A DNA stretch of 64,000 bases from Alopecurus myosuroides (GCA_028641055.1 CM054060.1:315879344-315943343), one strand, 5' to 3'. Shown: positions 30,116 through 41,581, numbered from the stretch's first letter. Notes: generated by a model not told the origin, from the letters alone. Made by a program: numbers and translations.

Positions 30116-30755
30116 ATACCAAAATTTCTTCGGACACGGTATTTTGTATCATAAGACTAGATACAATCGGTTTGCAGACTATAGTAAAATTTCACTTTGT
30201 TAATAAAAATATCCGTACAAAGAAATTAGCCAAAAAAGACATATTTTGTGACGTGGACAAAAGGACAAATACATTGTCTCGTACAACGTTTTTTGGATGC
30301 ACCTAAACTTTTCTTTTCTAAAGGTCGGAAAAGATGCCTTTCTTCGTATGGATTTTTTTGTGCGCCTAATTTGTCTTTTTTGCAGAGACCAGAAAAGATG
30401 CCTTTCTTTGTATAGAATTTTAATATGTACGCCTCATATTTTTGTTTGAATTTTTTTAACGGAGTAGTGAGATTTCCGGCTTTTTTCACAGTTTTCTGTT
30501 TTAGGTAAGATTTCTTCAAAGTTCTTGTTTCGAAAAGCTTTCTTCAAAGTTCACCTGGATGAGAATAAGGTAATAAAAAAAGAATACAAACGAACAAACA
30601 GATCGCTGCTACGAGCCACTGCAGTTGAATCTAGCGTGAGAAGCTGATTGGTAGGACCTGGGCCACAGAACAGTTGAAGAAAAACAAGGATGTGGTGAAC
30701 TCTCGTGTAGACGTTGAGGGATACGGATCGCAACTTCTTGGCTGTGGATTAGGCA
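30116..30755. other. CACTA-3 interior left of the copia element, no gene
   Basis: AT-rich. It contains a direct duplication of about 65 bp (units beginning near 30,322 and 30,386, sharing AAAAGATGCCTTTCTT). Confidence 0.5.
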
Positions 30756-30760
30756 AAAAC

Positions 30761-31041
30761 TGTTGGGAAACTTGGGCCAGGAGGTGGCAGCCCACTCGGT
30801 GGGCTTTGCCCAGTCCAACTAGGCCTTAGGGTTTCCCCCACTTTGTACGTTCGTTTGGGTCTCACCCTCCTGTTATATATTGAGGCACTGTACGTAGTCT
30901 AGGAACAGAACAGAGAAAGCAATAAAGATTTTGTTGTGCCCACACCCTGTGTCCCTTTTCTTCCTTGTTCGTGTGTTGTTCATCTACGCCGTCGCCGTCA
31001 CACACCCTCGGGACCGGCCAGCCGGCAGAGGTTGTGTAACA
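30761..31041 (+). repeat. Copia 5' LTR
   Basis: 281 bp with a TATATAT box at about 30,874 and an AATAAA signal at 30,921. TTATCAGCAC just after the LTR (about 31,044) is a likely primer-binding site related to the initiator-tRNA type. Confidence 0.95.
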
Positions 31042-31756
31042 CGTTATCAGCACGCGCCTCTTCACCGACACTAGTGGAAACAGGGCCTTTTGTCCCGGGT
31101 CGTAAGGGCCAGTTGTCCCGGTTGTGCAACCGGGATGGGCTGGCCGGGACAAATGGCCCGTCCCATTGGTCCCGGTTGTGCCAGGACCCGGGATGGTAAG
31201 GATAGGCCACGTGGCGAACCTGGGCCAGGGAGTTCGTCCCGGTTCGTTCAAGGGACCGGGATGGATACTTTTTTGACAAAAAAAATATATAATCGTTGAG
31301 TTTTCGCGTCCAGGCCCCACGTTTTTTTTGGGCTCCTGTCTCTCAATCCCGAGCCGGCCTCCCCTTCCCCAACCGCGTCCAGGCCCACGTCTTTTATTAA
31401 GCCCACTGGTCACATTTTTTGTCAAAAGGGCCCACTGGCCCGCGACTTTTATTATGGTCAGTCAACGGTTCGAAGGGCCCACTGGCCAGCGTGGTCAGTC
31501 AATGGTTCGAAGGGGCCACTGGCCAGCGGCCGTTGGCTGGCTCGCCTGGTCCCTTAAATTAGGACTACAGGACGGTCAAAGGGCCAGTCGCCTCGTCTTC
31601 CCGCCCCGCCTCGGCTTCCCGCGCCCCCACTTCCCCACGCGCGCGTGCCACGGCTGCAACCGCCGCCATGCCTCGGCTCCTGCCCGCATTCATGGCCGCC
31701 TGCAACCGCCGCCACGTCCAGGCCGCCGGTTGGCATGCCAGCCCACCCCGGGTCCT

Positions 31757-31764
31757 TTATAAAG
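31757..31764 (+). promoter_or_regulatory. Probable TATA box of the CACTA-4 left gene
   Basis: CTTTATAAAGG lies about 70 bp upstream of the ATG at 31,830, in otherwise GC-rich DNA. Confidence 0.5.
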
Positions 31765-31829
31765 GCCCCCCTCCGCCCGTACAACCCATCCACCCCGGCC
31801 GCGTCCCAGCCAAAGCAACCCTAGCCACC

Positions 31830-32802
31830 ATGTCCCGCTGGTTCGGCAGCGGCTCCGGCAGCGGCTCCGGCAAGCGCCCCAGGAATGAAGGCTCCTCGAG
31901 CGGCGCCGGCCGCGTCCCACCACCGCCGGCGGAGGCCTTCGGCTACGGCCCTGGAGGTGTCCGCCTCGGCGGGACGCCGCGCGTCCCCGCGCCACCTCCG
32001 GCTGCACGCCCGCCGCCCAGCGCCGCGCCCAAGGGCAAGAGGTTCCGCCGGTACGTCCGGGTGGACGAGGCCGAGTGGCACTGGAACAACGCCACGCCGG
32101 TGTTCTATGCTGACGTCCACCTCCTGGACGGCTGGCACCTGAACCCCCAGCGGATCCCTGTGCCGCCGGTCCCGACCGGCCAGGCGCTGCTCGAGGAGAT
32201 CGACCGCCGGCGCGAGCTCCTGCCGGCCCACGTCCGCAGGGAGCGCGTGTACGCGCGCAGCTCCCCCTACTGGGGCGCCTGGCTCGAGCAGGAGCACGAG
32301 CAGCGCCGGCGCTCCTACATCCCCGCCCCCCACGAAGTGGACGTCGAGGACTACCCGCCGCCACCGCCCGGCCGGGAGAGGGAGCTGTGGCTCCTCAAGG
32401 ACATCCCGGAGGACTTCTCCGGGGAGGAGGACCCCGTGCTCCGGGCCGCCATGGAGGATGCCTGCGAGGCCTCCCGCCGCTCACTCGTCGAGGACGAAAT
32501 CAAGCGGTGGGAGCGGGTCGTGGCCGTCGCGCGCGCCGACGCTGCCGCCATGCCGCCGCCGCCGCCCCCCCGAGCCTACCCCCTGGTGGCACGCGCTCTA
32601 CGCCGAGTATGAGGCGTCCGAGGACCAGCTGCCCCCTCCGCCGCCGCCGCCGCAGGAGGTGCTGCCCCCGCCACCGCCGCTGCCCCCGCCACCGCCGTAC
32701 GCGCCTCCGATGCCCCCGATGCCTGCACCCCCGGCCCAGCCGCCTGCCCACCTGTGGCAGCCGTCCCCCTACCAAGAAATCTCCTCCGACGAGGAGGACT
32801 AG
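31830..32802 (+). pseudogene. Proline-rich protein of unknown function carried by CACTA-4, frameshifted
   Basis: The ATG at 31,830 has an ideal context (AGCCACCATGTC). The N-terminus is a Gly-Ser run (SRWFGSGSGSGSGKRPRNE), followed by a proline-rich linker and a compact conserved core (FRRYVRVDEAEWHWNNATPV, FYADVHLLDGWHLNPQRIPV, RRELLPAHVRRERVYARSSP, YWGAWLEQEHEQRRRSY). An acidic helix and a polyproline tail follow. The frame changes at the C-run near 32,560-32,575; the second frame gives ALYAEYEASEDQLPPP and ends YQEISSDEED at TAG 32,800-32,802, a natural-looking acidic end. I know the type as a repetitive grass protein. The Trp-rich core is not assignable to a family I can name. Confidence 0.6.
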
Positions 32803-32814
32803 TAGATCGGCTGG

Positions 32815-32980
32815 TCGCCTGTGGCTGCGCCGCCGCCCCCTATTCTATGTAAGCAAGGCCCCTAGCTACCCCCCAAGAAAACGGCCGGCCGCCTGTGGCC
32901 GCGCCGCCGCCCCTTTATGCAAGTACGGCCGGCCGCCTGTGGCCGCGCCGCCCCCTATCTATGTTAGCAAGGCCCTTGGC
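32815..32980 (+). repeat. Three direct repeats downstream of the CACTA-4 left gene
   Basis: Copies share CGGCCGCCTGTGGCCGCGCC and, in two of them, a CTATnTATGTnAGCAAGGCCC end. They lie in the 3' untranslated region. Confidence 0.65.
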
Positions 32981-33174
32981 CTTTTTTTAATATAAGTTGT
33001 GTGCCCCCTAGTCTACCGTGTCCCTAGCCCATACCCGCCGGCGGTCCGCCGGCGGGATCTGTCTACTCTCGTTCCCGCCGCCGCCAGGGCTTCGCCGAGC
33101 CATGTCCACTCGTATCTGTCCCTGGGGTGTTCGTTCGGCCTGGAGAGAGGGCCGCGATTTTTATACACCTGGGC

Positions 33175-33255
33175 CTCTAGTCCAGGCCCGTGCAACCAAC
33201 CGGGACTAGAGCCCCTTTGGTCCCGGTTGGTACCACGGCCCGGGACCAAAAAGCA
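33175..33255. repeat. Internal subterminal-type repeat of CACTA-4
   Basis: An inverted pair of GGGCCTCTAGTCC and GGTCCCGGTTGGTACC motifs, like those at the element ends but 2.1 kb inside, directly after the left gene. Confidence 0.6.
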
Positions 33256-33597
33256 AATTTCGAATTTCGGTGGCACCCCTGCGCATTAACAACTTCTATA
33301 TACTTTCAAATTTGACAAAAATTCCAACATGAAAAATGCTAGAATTTGCAAAACTAATTTAAATCCATTTTTCGTTTAACTAAATAATTATTCTAACTAT
33401 TGAAACTATTAATTATTTTTTCATTTGTATATAATTTGAATATAAAAATGTTACAATTTTTGATTTCTCTCGTGATCTTCCTAATTCAAAGCGAGTTGTA
33501 CCTTATTGACACGGTGAATTTGAGATCTTCGTCTACAACAGAAAAACCATAGTTTTCCTTCGAAGTTTTACTCTGCGCATCCACACGTATTTTCCCT
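33256..33597. other. AT-rich spacer, no gene
   Basis: No coding signal. It separates the left gene and its repeats from the methyltransferase fragment. Confidence 0.5.
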
Positions 33598-34450
33598 TTA
33601 TTCCGACCCCCGCTTGAAAACATAGTAACTTCCGTGTACGCTATCATTAGTGAGAGACTTCACGTCGGCAATCTCAATTAAAGTGCCAGTTTGTGTCTGA
33701 TCCCACCAACCCCTCAAAATCCTCCTATTAACTTCACCTATCTCAACTGAAATCACTGTCTTCATGTGGATGCCAAGCCTGTGCAAAGCTATCTCTCCTC
33801 CTCCAATACCGGAGAATAAGGACACCACATTAACACCATTGGGAAACATGTTCTTCAACACCGACAAGTGGCAACCCACAGTATCAATTTGGAATGAATT
33901 GCCTTCCGTGTACGCTATCATTAGAGAGAGACTTCACGTCGGCAATCTCAATTAAAGTGCCAGTTTGTGTCTGATCCCACCAACCCCTCAAAATCCTCCT
34001 ATTAACTTCACCTATCTCAACTGAAATCACTGTCTTCATGTGGATGCCAAGCCTGTGCAAAGCTATCTCTCCTCCTCCAATACTGGAGAATAAGGACACC
34101 ACATTAACACCATTGGGAAACATGTTCTTCAACACCGACAAGTGGCAACCCACAGTATCAATTTGGAATGAATTGCCAAGAGATTTGTACCTCTCTCTCT
34201 TCGCGACTCCCCTTGTGTGGTTTCTTGGGAGACCGAGTAAAAATTCCATCTTATCTGGCTCTAGAGGGGCAACCTTGTTATTCTCAATTGGCAAATTATG
34301 GATGTAGCCTCTTTCTTGAGCAGCTGCACAGAAGTGCTTAGAATCCACAAACTCCGGCTCTATGTCATACAAATTTCTGGAAATTTCCACCCATACACTT
34401 TTTGGAGCTAGGGCCTCATTTTCATAGTAGAAGTAGGGTGGCTTGTTCAT
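33598..34450 (-). pseudogene. DRM2-like: Fragment of a DRM-type (domains rearranged) DNA methyltransferase with an internal tandem duplication
   Basis: Reads PPYFYYENEALAPKSVWVEI, YDIEPEFVDSKHFCAAAQER, then jumps (a deletion relative to plant DRM proteins) to NKVAPLEPDKMEFLLGLPRN, YKSLGNSFQIDTVGCHLSVL (motif X), VNVVSLFSSIGGGEIALHRL (motif I, SAM binding) and VISVEIGEVNRRILRGWWDQ. It stops before the catalytic Pro-Cys motif IV, so it cannot methylate DNA. A 274-bp segment with motifs X and I is repeated in tandem (33,631-33,904 and 33,905-34,178), differing at only a few bases. DRM enzymes perform RNA-directed de novo DNA methylation, which silences transposons. The fragment is in sense with the TNP2 gene upstream and antisense to the gene on its left. 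Confidence 0.88.
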
Positions 34451-34729
34451 CCTCTAGAGTCGATGTCATGTGGAATAATAATGAAGTCAGACTGGTCATA
34501 GTTGTCAAGCACTCAATGCTTGCCAGCTTTTGACCGATCAATACAAATTATTGGTCAAACTTGCACCTACTCCATTCATAATCACATAATATGTATAAAT
34601 ATCATTTTGGCTAACAAAATCTCGTTCATACTACGTTATAAGAACTATGATCATGTATTCCACGTTTATTATTACACATCACCAACAACATCCCTATCTA
34701 GTCTTCTGAATTTTCTTCGTGTCCCTTGC

Positions 34730-37700
34730 TTATGATCGCTTCGGCCGTAACCATGGAGCATCTTCATTATTTAACGGGATGGTGGGGTCAGCTTTCACTG
34801 TGAAGGGTGGAATTTCAACAAACTTATTATAATCTTCTGACATGTCTGTCGTGTCCTCGATTCCTACGATGTTTCTTTTCCCTGAGAGAACTATGTGACG
34901 CTTCGGCTCATCGTATGATGAAATTGTTCCCTTATTTTTTCTTTTCTTCGGTCTGGAAGACATGTCCTTCACATAGAAGACCTGAGCCACATCATTGGCT
35001 AGAACGAATGGTTCGTAATTGTAACCAATACAGTTGAGATCCACTGTTGTCATTCCATAAAGCGGGTCTACCTTTACCCCTTCTCCATTCAGGTTGACCC
35101 ATTTGCACTTGAACAAAGGGACCTTAAAAGAAGGTCCATAGTCAAGTTCCCATATCTCCTCTATGTAACCATAGTATGTGTCAGTTTTTCCATTCTCGTT
35201 TGTTGTATCAAAGCGGACACCACTGTTTTGGTTGGTGCTCTTCTTATCTAGGGAGCTCGTGTAAAATGTATTCCCATTTATCTCGTACCCTTGAAAACTC
35301 GCAATAGTCGAAGATGGTGACCCTGCCAACATGTATAGCTGATCTTCAACAGTGGTGTCATTTATAAGACGTGTTTGCAACCAACTTCCGAAAGTCTCCA
35401 TGTGTTCGCGTTTAATCCATGAGTCATCCTTCCCCGGGTTTGCAGACCGTACAATATTCTTGTGTTCCTCGACATACGTAGCCATGAACATAGAATTTTG
35501 TAGAACTGTGTAGTGTGCTTTGGTCAAAGAATGCCCGTCCCTAGGTATCATTGTTTTCTTTCCCAGCGTTCCTTTTCCCCTCAGTCTCCCCTCATGCCGC
35601 GATTCAGGAACACCAATTGTCTTAAGGTCAGGAATAAAGTCAACACAGAACCCAATGACCTCCTCTGTTCCATAGCCCTTCGAGATGCTTCCTTCTGGCC
35701 TAGCACGGTTATGAACATATTTCTTCAAGACTCCCATGAACCTCTCAAAGGGGAACATATTGTGTAGAAATACCGGACCGAGAATATGAATCTCTTCACA
35801 TAGGTGAACAAGGAGATGAGTCATAATGTTGAAGAAGGATGGTGGGAACACCAACTCAAAACTAACAAGACACTGGACCACATCCCTCTGTAATCTTGTC
35901 AGAATTTCTGGATCGATTACCTTCTGAGATATTGCGTTCATGAATGCACATAGCTTCACAATGGGTACTCGAACATTTTCCGGTAGAAGCCCCCTCAATG
36001 CAATCGGAAGCAATTGCGTCATAATCACGTGGCAGTCATGAGACTTCAGGTTTTGGAATTTTTTCTCTGCCATGTTTATTATCCCCTTTATATTCGACGA
36101 GAAGCCAGACGGAACCTTGATACTGTAAAGGACTTCAAAGAATATTTCCTTCTCTGCTTTAGTAAGAGCGTAGCTGCTTAAGGAATGGCGCCCTGTATCT
36201 GTGTGCTTGTTGCTTGGGTCTTTCATACGTTGCTGGTCCTCCCGTGCTTCAGGCGTATCTTTTGACTTCCCATACACGCCCAGGAAGCATAGCAGATTGA
36301 CACATAGATTCTTTGTCACGTGCATCACGTCGATCGAAGACCGGACATCTAAAACTTTCCAATAGGGTAGCTCCCAAAATATAGATTTCTTCTTCCACAT
36401 GGGTGCCCGCTTATCAGGGCCGTACGGAACTGGTTGGCTGCCAGCAGCCTTACCAAAGATTACTTCTAGGTCCTTGACCATATCGAATATATCATTACCA
36501 CTACGGAGCTCAGGCTTCTTTCGGTTATCTGCCTCACCTCTGAAATGCTTCCCTCCTTTTTTCCTTAAGGGATGCTTGATCGGAAAAAATCTATGATGCC
36601 CCAGGTATACAACCTTTTTACATTTATCCAAAAAAAACACTGTCAGTCTTATCTAAACAGTGTGTGCATGCATTGTATCCCTTGTTTGTATGACCGGAAA
36701 TGTTACTAAGAGCTGGCCAATCATTGATGGTCACGAAAAGCAACGCCCGTAGGTCAAATGGCTTTTGTTCGTTCTCATCCCACACACGTACACCTGGTTT
36801 GCCCCACAGTTCTAAGAGTTCTTCCACTAATGGCCTTAGATACACATCAATGTCGTTGCCAGGTTGCCTCGGGCCTTGGATGAGAACTGGCATCATAATG
36901 AACTTGCGCTTCATGCACAACCAATGAGGAAGGTTGTACATACATAGAGTTACAGGCAAGTGCTATGACTGGAGCTCTGCTCCCCAAAAGGATTAAAGCC
37001 ATCTGTACTTAGACCAAACCATAAGTTTCTCGCCTCTCCTGCAAAGTCTGGAAAGTCTCTCTCGATCTTTCTCCACTGCGATCCATCGGCGGGGTGCCTC
37101 AACTTTCCATCTTTCTTACGGTCTTCTTTGTGCCATCGCAACAACCTAGCATGCTCTTTGTTTCTAAACAGACGTTTCAGCCGTGTTATTATAGGAGCAT
37201 ACCACATCACCTTAGCAGGAACCCTCTTACGGGGGGGCTCGCCGTCAACATCACCAGGATCATCTGCTCTGATCTTATACCGCAGTGCAGTGCATATCGG
37301 ACATTCATCCAAATTCTCGTACTTCTCACCGCGGAAGAGAATGCAGTCATTAATGCATGCATGTATCTTCTGCACATCTAATCCTAGAGGGCAGAGAGCT
37401 TTCTTTGCTTCGTACGTACTCTCAGGCAATTCGTTATCCTTTGGAAGTTTTGGCTTCATTAGTTGAAGTAAACTCTCAAATGCCTTGTCAGTCACACCGT
37501 TTTGTGCCTTCCATTTCAGCAACTCCAGTGTGGTACCGAGCTTTGTGCTACCATCTTCGCAATTTGGGTATAACAATTTTTTGTGATCCCGTAACATGTT
37601 GTCCAGCTTCAACCTCTCCAATTTATTTTCACAGTCTTCCCTTGCATCAGCAATAACTCGGCCAAGATCATCATCGGGCTCTTCTGATGCCTGTTCTTGA

Positions 37701-38035
37701 TCACCTCCTTCTTCTGCATTCTCTTCCATTGCAGTATCGTCGTATTCAGGGAACAAAGGATCTTCTTCTTCTTCTTCTTCATCGTCTTCCATCACAACCC
37801 CTCTTTCTCCATGCTTGGTCCAGCAATTATAGCTGGGCATGAAACCTCTCCGAAGTAGATGGCCGTGAAGGATTCTTTCGGAAGAATGTTCTCTGACGTT
37901 CCGACAATCAACACATGGGCAACACATGAAGCCATTATCTTTGTTCGCCTGAGCTACAGCAAGAAATGCATTCAGGCCTGCCATATACTCGGAGGTGCGT
38001 CGGTCACCGTACATCCATCGCTACCGTGCATCCAT
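34730..38035 (-). pseudogene. TNP2-type transposase of CACTA-4, disabled
   Basis: Full-length layout: transposase-associated domain (FMCCPCVDCRNVREHSSERI), acidic linker, TNP2 core (ACINDCILFRGEKYENLDEC, KRKFIMMPVLIQGPRQPGND), DUF4218-like part (SHDCHVIMTQLLPIALRGLL) and DUF4216-like part (GYEINGNTFYTSS), ending PWLRPKRS. It is close to the CACTA-1 copy and better preserved at the 3' end. Damage: TAG four codons after the likely ATG (38,035), a 1-bp loss near 36,955 (TTGCC for TTGGCC), and a frameshift at a run of eight A on the plus strand (36,630-36,637). The start follows a splice-acceptor-like TGCAG. Confidence 0.93.
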
Positions 38036-38317
38036 CTGCATCATATAATTAAGTTTATCAAAATACATATTAATACAGAGATGACCACAGTACATCGACA
38101 AATAATACTTTTTTATGTATCAGTTACAGATGAAAAAGATAATTTGTTAACCTCGGTCGAAGATACCATTTTCAGTGAGCTTGTGTGCGTCTCGGGAATT
38201 TCGTCGAACACCTCGTGTGCATAGTAAAAAAAAACACACTAACACCACACTCTCTCACACCTCCAAGCAAAAAAAAGATGGAAGGAGGGGGGGGGCTGGG
38301 GCAGTATATATAGGGGA

Positions 38318-38583
38318 AGGGGGCATTGGTCCCGGTTCGTGGACTGAACCGGGACAACAGGTCATGCGCGTGCCACGTGGCCTGTGGCTAGGCATTGGTC
38401 CCGGTCCGTGGCACGAGCCGGGACCGATATGCCCCCCACGAACCGGGACCAATGCGCCCAGGCGATTCCTGTTGCCCCGGGCGCACGAACCGGGACCAAT
38501 GCAGGGCATTTGTCCCGGATTTGGTTGCAACCGGGACAGCTGCCCCCCGGCCCCCTGGACGAGAGGGGTTGTTTCCACTAGTG
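38318..38583. repeat. Right-end subterminal repeats of CACTA-4
   Basis: At least six copies, in both orientations, of CATTGGTCCCGGTTCGTG-type units, ending in the terminal inverted repeat. The transposase 5' leader abuts it. Confidence 0.85.
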
Positions 38584-38586
38584 CGA

Positions 38587-40191
38587 GCCTGCACCGAGCA
38601 GACTTTCTACAAAAATCGCAAAGGTATAACTCTGATCTGATCGCAAAAATGGAACCGTGATGAAATTTCCTTTCCATTTTTCCGCTTTGCGTAATTTTTA
38701 GATCTGATCTGTAGTACGGATTTCCCTCCCGAGAGACGAGCTGACGAATACGTCGCCGACCAATGTCGATTCTCTCGGATCCACGGGGGATTTGTTGACT
38801 GTACTATGGAGAGCCGGTACAGACGTGATCCAGATGATTACGTACCACCGCGATGTACCAGTTGTACAGACGCGTTGTCGTTATTCCCGATGAACACGAC
38901 AATTTTTCCTTTGATTTTCCGATGAACACGACGTCATGTATGTCCGCCATGTCCGTGCGTTTTTTTTATGGCACTGTGCGCGACCCTGCTGGTCCGAACA
39001 GCCGAGATGGCCGCGCCGTACCGCGCCGAGCAGAGCTGGCCGCGCCGGGATGGCCGCGCCGTACCGCACCGAGCCGAGCTGGCCGCGCCGCGCCGGCCGC
39101 GCCGTACCGCGCCGAGCTGGCCTTGCTGGCCGGAGCTCGCGCCGCCAATCGCCGGCCGCCGCACCCCGCTGCTGGCCGCCGCCCCGGCTCGCGCCGCCGC
39201 GCCTGGCTGCGCGCCCGGCTGCTCAGGCTGCGCGCCCGGCTGCTCAGGCTGCGCGCCCGGCTGCCCCGCCCCGGCCTCGGCTGCGCGCCACGTTGGCCAC
39301 CCGCGCCAGGACGCACCGGCCCCGCTGGCCACCGCGCGCCGCCGATGGCCCGCCCCGCCGCCCGCCTGCAGCCTCGAGGTGGCCGGCCGCCACCGCCGTG
39401 ACCTCGAGCACGCGCTCGGTCACGCGCGCGCGCGCCGCCGCCTCGGCTCGGCTGGCCGCTGACGGGAACGCCGCGCCGCCGCGTTGGCCCGGCCGGCCGC
39501 CCCGCCCCACCCCGCCTCCTCGCCCCATGGCCTCGGTTGCCGGAGCGCCGCCAGCGCCCGCCGCCGCCAGCGCCCGCCGCCGCCGCCTCCTGTTCCAGGC
39601 GAGGAACCCCCTGGCGAGAGGACGACGCCGAGCTGGGCCGGCCTGATGCGGGCCGCCCCCGATGGGCCGCGCCCGGCCTTCCCAGTTTTTTTTTTGTCTG
39701 TCCGCGCGAAAAAAAAAAAATTTGCTGCGCGGGATAGAGGAGGCTGCGGTGGGCTTTTGGCCTGGTTTTTGGCCCGTTTTTGTCCTGCTGCCGATACGGG
39801 CCGGACCGAAAGCGTGTACGGGCTGCAAAATTACATTTTAGCACCTAGATTTTTCCATAATTCTGTATAATTTTATTCCTGCTAATTAAATTGTATAAAA
39901 GTCCCTGGAACTGTCTGTTTTTGCTGAAATTGTAAATTTGGGTATAAAATAAATTCGGAAAGTCATTTTTAGGGCAAATTTTCACGTTTCGAACGCGCTT
40001 AGCATAATATCTCTTTATACATGCTTTGATACCATGTTTTACTATCGTAATTACTTGTTTAATTCATAGTAGAGCACTGTTAGCATGTCATTTAAAATTT
40101 TGGAACGCCGTCATATTGAATTTTTGTATCAACATCGCTTTATGCAATCGATTACCTGCTGTAATCTGATACATGTTTGCATAAATCGCAG
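38587..40191 (+). other. Copia leader region between CACTA-4 and gag
   Basis: Non-coding leader. 38,990-39,650 is an extremely GC-rich run of GCCGCGCC/GCTGGCC repeats with open frames on both strands that I regard as compositional artefacts. 39,830-40,190 is AT-rich. Confidence 0.5.
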
Positions 40192-41316
40192 ATGGCCGGA
40201 ATCATGAACCGCGAATTCGAGGAGTTGTCCCAGACTGGGTTGAACTACCTTGCTTGGGCCTCGGACGTGGAGATCGTCCTCGAGGGCCGAAAGATCAAAG
40301 GAGCGCTGGATGCGGGGACCAAGGAGGCCCCCAGCACGACGATTGCTGCAGAAAATGCGCATGCACTGCATTTCCTCCGCCACCACATGAGTGCTACGTT
40401 GAAAAACGAGTACATGGCTGAACGGAGTGCTTCAGCCCTGTGGGCCGCTCTTAAAGAGAGGTTCGCTAGGTTGAAGTACCACGTCAAGCCAAAGGCCGAG
40501 GCGGATTGGTTGCGTCTAAGGTTTGCGGACCACAAATCGGTACAGTCGTTCAATTCCGTGTTACACGTGATTTGTGCGAATCTAGAGATGTGTGCTACGA
40601 AAATCACGGACGAGGAGAAGATAGAGAAAACTCTCTCCACCTTCCATCCAAGTAACCTCCAGAATGCGCGGAACTACCGCCTGGAGAACTTCACGCAGTA
40701 CTCGGCGCTCATTGACGCCCTCCAGGTGGCTGAGGCGCAGGATGAGGTTCTGAAAAAGAACTTCAACTCGCAGCCTTTCGGAGGGGGCCCAAGCCAGGAA
40801 GCTTATGCCGGCGCCTACAAAGTGCGCCAGCCAAAGTTCAAGTAGCGCGGCAGGAAAGGCAAAGGCAAGAAGGGACCTAACCACCCCCACCCAGCCAAGG
40901 AGCAAAAGGCGGGTAAGGGGGAGGTGAGGCCCCAAGACTGCTTCCGCTGCGGGTCGAAGCTTCACTTCTCCAGGCAGTGTCGTGCTCCCAAGCACGTCGT
41001 GGACGCCTTCAAGGCCAAGAGAGCGCATGAGGCGCACCTTGTCCAGATGGAGGCACCACCGGCGCCCGCTGCAGCGCCCGTGATGATCCCCACGCCCCCC
41101 GCTGCGCCCGTCATGGCGCACACTGGGGAAACTGTGGAGGCACATGTGGCAGTTCCCATGAACGCCACCGTGTCCATGGAGGTTGAGCACACCGTGTCCC
41201 CTCCAACGCCACAGCTGGACATCAACGCTGCTGCCACCATGATAGCCACTGAGGAGAAGCTTAGCGAGATGGAGATCTCGGCTGAGCTGGATGGTTACCT
41301 TGTGGACTCCATCTAA
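40192..41316 (+). pseudogene. Copia gag
   Basis: Starts at ATG 40,192 (MAGIMNREFEELSQTGLNYL). It has the copia gag fold (WASDVEIVLEGRKIKGALDA, SASALWAALKERFARLKYHV, YSALIDALQVAEAQDEVLKK) and, after a TAG at 40,843-40,845, a basic linker and a CCHC zinc knuckle (CFRCGSKLHFSRQC, about 40,940). A Pro/Ala-rich tail ends in SI at 41,316. The gag shell packages the element RNA. One in-frame stop divides the core from the knuckle. Confidence 0.92.
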
Positions 41317-41581
41317 ACTCCGCCCATTTATGATTCCTATGGCAATAATTTGATACAATTTATTCAATTTGGTTGTAAGCTCTATGAGAGCAACATTATT
41401 TGTTTCATTAAACATCTATCGGCGCTTGGATGACTTTGTCATCATTTATTCCATTCTTTTAAATAGAGATACTTATGTTATGTTCTGAAATATTTGCATG
41501 TTTAATTATTATTACTTTAGCATCTTCCTCGCTCTCGTTTAATAATTAGACACTATATTTTAGAACACGTGTGGCGCCCGA
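41317..41581 (+). other. Spacer between copia gag and pol
   Basis: AT-rich, no ORF. It separates the gag stop from the protease frame. It could be an intron-like or regulatory spacer of this copia lineage. Confidence 0.45.

Larger units (their letters stand above)
31069..38583 (-). mobile_element. CACTA-4, with captured DNA methyltransferase fragment
   Basis: Left end CACTAGTGGAAACAGGGCC at 31,069; right end, on the other strand, CACTAGTGGAAACAACCCC. The CGA duplication is at 31,066-31,068 and 38,584-38,586. Subterminal repeats of GGTCCCGGTT type occur at both ends and once inside (33,175-33,255). Cargo: a plus-strand gene of unknown function on the left, a minus-strand TNP2 transposase on the right, and between them a minus-strand DRM-type methyltransferase fragment. 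It lies inside the copia element, so it is the youngest insertion of this nest. Confidence 0.95.

Noticed and set aside
33598..34450. Functional DRM methyltransferase
   Set aside because: The region between the N-terminal motifs and NKVAPLEP is deleted, a tandem duplication is present, and the catalytic Pro-Cys motif is missing.
38990..39660. Long overlapping open frames on both strands (up to about 290 codons) in the copia leader
   Set aside because: Extreme GC content removes stops from all frames. The translations are Arg/Ala/Pro/Gly runs without domains, so I treat them as artefacts.
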